A DNA stretch of 42,612 bases from Campylobacter troglodytis (GTDB taxonomy: Bacteria > Campylobacterota > Campylobacteria > Campylobacterales > Campylobacteraceae): NCBI RefSeq assembly GCF_006864425.1, contig NZ_QHLI01000023.1, forward strand, positions 1-42,612. Direction: 5' to 3'. Shown here one piece after another: positions 41,760-42,612 of the stretch. The translations under genes were made by a program, and so were the position numbers. Each line of letters opens with the position of its first letter. Within the stretch, counting starts at the first letter, position 1. The notes beneath the pieces were generated by a model, which did no database searches, had not been told where the DNA came from, and was given only the letters and a program-made list of their open reading frames with translations.

Positions 41760-42491
41760 ATGACAAAGGTTGAAGCGATTGAATATGCGCTAAAAGAAAA
41801 CGGCGGAAGTGCGAATTTAAGCGTAATTTACGATAAAATTCAAAAATTTTACCCAAAAGCAAAGGACAGCAAAGAATGGGAAGCAGGCATTCGTGGCGTT
41901 CTTTATAGAGATATTAAAGAAAATAAACGCTTTAAAAAGATAGGACTTAGCATTTATGCCCTAAAAGATTACAAAGAAAATCCCTTGCCAAAGGCGAGTG
42001 AGAAGGTTAAAATGCACTCATTTATGCAAGGAATTTGCCTTGAACTTGGCAATGCTAGAAATTATTTAACATATACAGCTGACCCATCAAAACTTTACCG
42101 AGATAATGTGTATTTGAAAGATCTTGCAAATTTAAAAATTGTGCCAAATTTTACCTACAAAGAAATCATTAGCGAGGCAAGACACATAGATGTTTTGTGG
42201 TTTAATGACGCAAAATGTGCCTTTCCGCAGTGTGCTTTTGAGATTGTCGATAGTGTTTCTACGCTTAATAATGCCTTTAATCGCTGCTTGCAGCTTAAAG
42301 CCTTTGCGACCAAATTTTACATTGTCGCCCCGCAAATTCATCACAAAAAATTCGAGCAGAATTTGGAGCTTGAAATTTATAGGGATAAAAAGAATTTTTT
42401 TGAATTTCTAGCTTATGATGAAATGCTTAAAAGCTATGAAAACTTTGTTGCAAGCGGTTTAAAAGATAATCAATGGCTTTTTGGGGTGTGA
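41760..42491 (+). CDS. HARE-HTH/restriction-endonuclease-like protein
   Basis: Protein of 243 residues in two parts. Residues about 1-70 (VEAIEYALKENGGSANLSVIYDKIQKFYP, then WEAGIRGVLYRD and KIGLSIYALK) match the winged-helix HARE-HTH pattern found in front of some restriction enzymes. Residues about 130-225 carry HIDVLWF, QCAFEIVDSVSTLNNAFNRCLQL and KFYIVAPQ, which resembles the nuclease domain paired with HARE-HTH (IDVxW...FEVExS...L.R...L), though the usual Glu/Ser positions are altered. ATG 41760 follows AAAGGGTAAAA. It is likely a type II restriction or defence protein; the next, truncated gene may be its partner. Confidence 0.6.
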   Translation: MTKVEAIEYALKENGGSANLSVIYDKIQKFYPKAKDSKEWEAGIRGVLYRDIKENKRFKKIGLSIYALKDYKENPLPKASEKVKMHSFMQGICLELGNARNYLTYTADPSKLYRDNVYLKDLANLKIVPNFTYKEIISEARHIDVLWFNDAKCAFPQCAFEIVDSVSTLNNAFNRCLQLKAFATKFYIVAPQIHHKKFEQNLELEIYRDKKNFFEFLAYDEMLKSYENFVASGLKDNQWLFGV

Positions 42492-42492
42492 A

Positions 42493-42612
42493 TTGCAAAA
42501 GTTTAATACAGCTTACAAAACAATGAAGCATTTAAACAATGACAAGCAAGAGCGAAGTGTTTGGAATATAGGCATTTGCATAGGAAATGAAAGGCTTAAA
42601 GGGCTTGATGGC
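42493..42612 (+). CDS. N-terminus of an unidentified protein, cut by window end
   Basis: Open frame from TTG 42493 to the edge, beginning (M)QKFNTAYKTMKHLNN and containing RSVWNIGICIGNERLKGLDG. It starts 1 bp after the previous stop, indicating translational coupling. Not recognised; a modification or defence partner of the HARE-HTH protein would be consistent with context. Confidence 0.45.
   Translation, partial: MQKFNTAYKTMKHLNNDKQERSVWNIGICIGNERLKGLDG

Overview
The window is AT-rich chromosomal DNA from a Campylobacter-like member of the Campylobacterota. The gene set points there: kgtP, zupT, a CetB-type aerotaxis PAS protein beside a chemoreceptor, ahpC, lepA next to cmeDE/cmeF, a cFbpA-like iron-binding protein, metY-metA, Nif-type nifS-nifU and gatB. 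Promoters are mostly extended -10 (TGN-TATAAT) with no clear -35. Intergenic DNA is long, AT-rich and saturated with the word CTTGAATTTAA and its complement.

Layout. 0-10 kb: a broken DUF2726-like tail, kgtP, an IS relic, zupT, a MATE exporter, a CZB-type chemoreceptor, CetB-like PAS protein, a TSUP permease. 10.5-15.3 kb: an orphan zeta toxin, a degenerate IS1595-type element with terminal inverted repeats and an 8-bp target duplication, a second relic between 44-bp direct repeats, ahpC with a palindromic operator, and a small HTH gene behind a kissing-hairpin leader. 15.4-27 kb: lepA (minus), then cmeD-cmeE, a complete three-gene restriction-modification operon (m5C methyltransferase, PD-(D/E)XK nuclease, N6A-type methyltransferase), a repeat-rich spacer, and cmeF. 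In C. jejuni cmeDEF is one cluster (my recollection); here the RM operon splits it. 27-32 kb: a frameshifted GT9-type glycosyltransferase carrying a G12 tract, cFbpA-like protein, LptF/G, another IS relic. 32-36 kb: metY-metA (minus) behind a likely leader peptide, and divergently a sigma54-driven gene of unknown function. 36-42.6 kb: a 17 x 8-bp tandem repeat, nifS-nifU, gatB, and an unknown cluster with a HARE-HTH/nuclease-like protein cut by the window edge.

Most unusual signals: (1) a family of short (about 32-37 nt) inserts placed at the same sites, mainly TTT^GG, inside several IS1595 transposase relics, all in one orientation; (2) about 200-bp three-hairpin elements bracketing cmeF in inverted orientation, whose stems differ between copies but stay complementary; (3) a 23-codon leader ORF ending in a hairpin upstream of metY; (4) complementary-loop hairpins upstream of a small HTH gene. 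None of these was tested by search or folding software; all are read from the sequence by eye.
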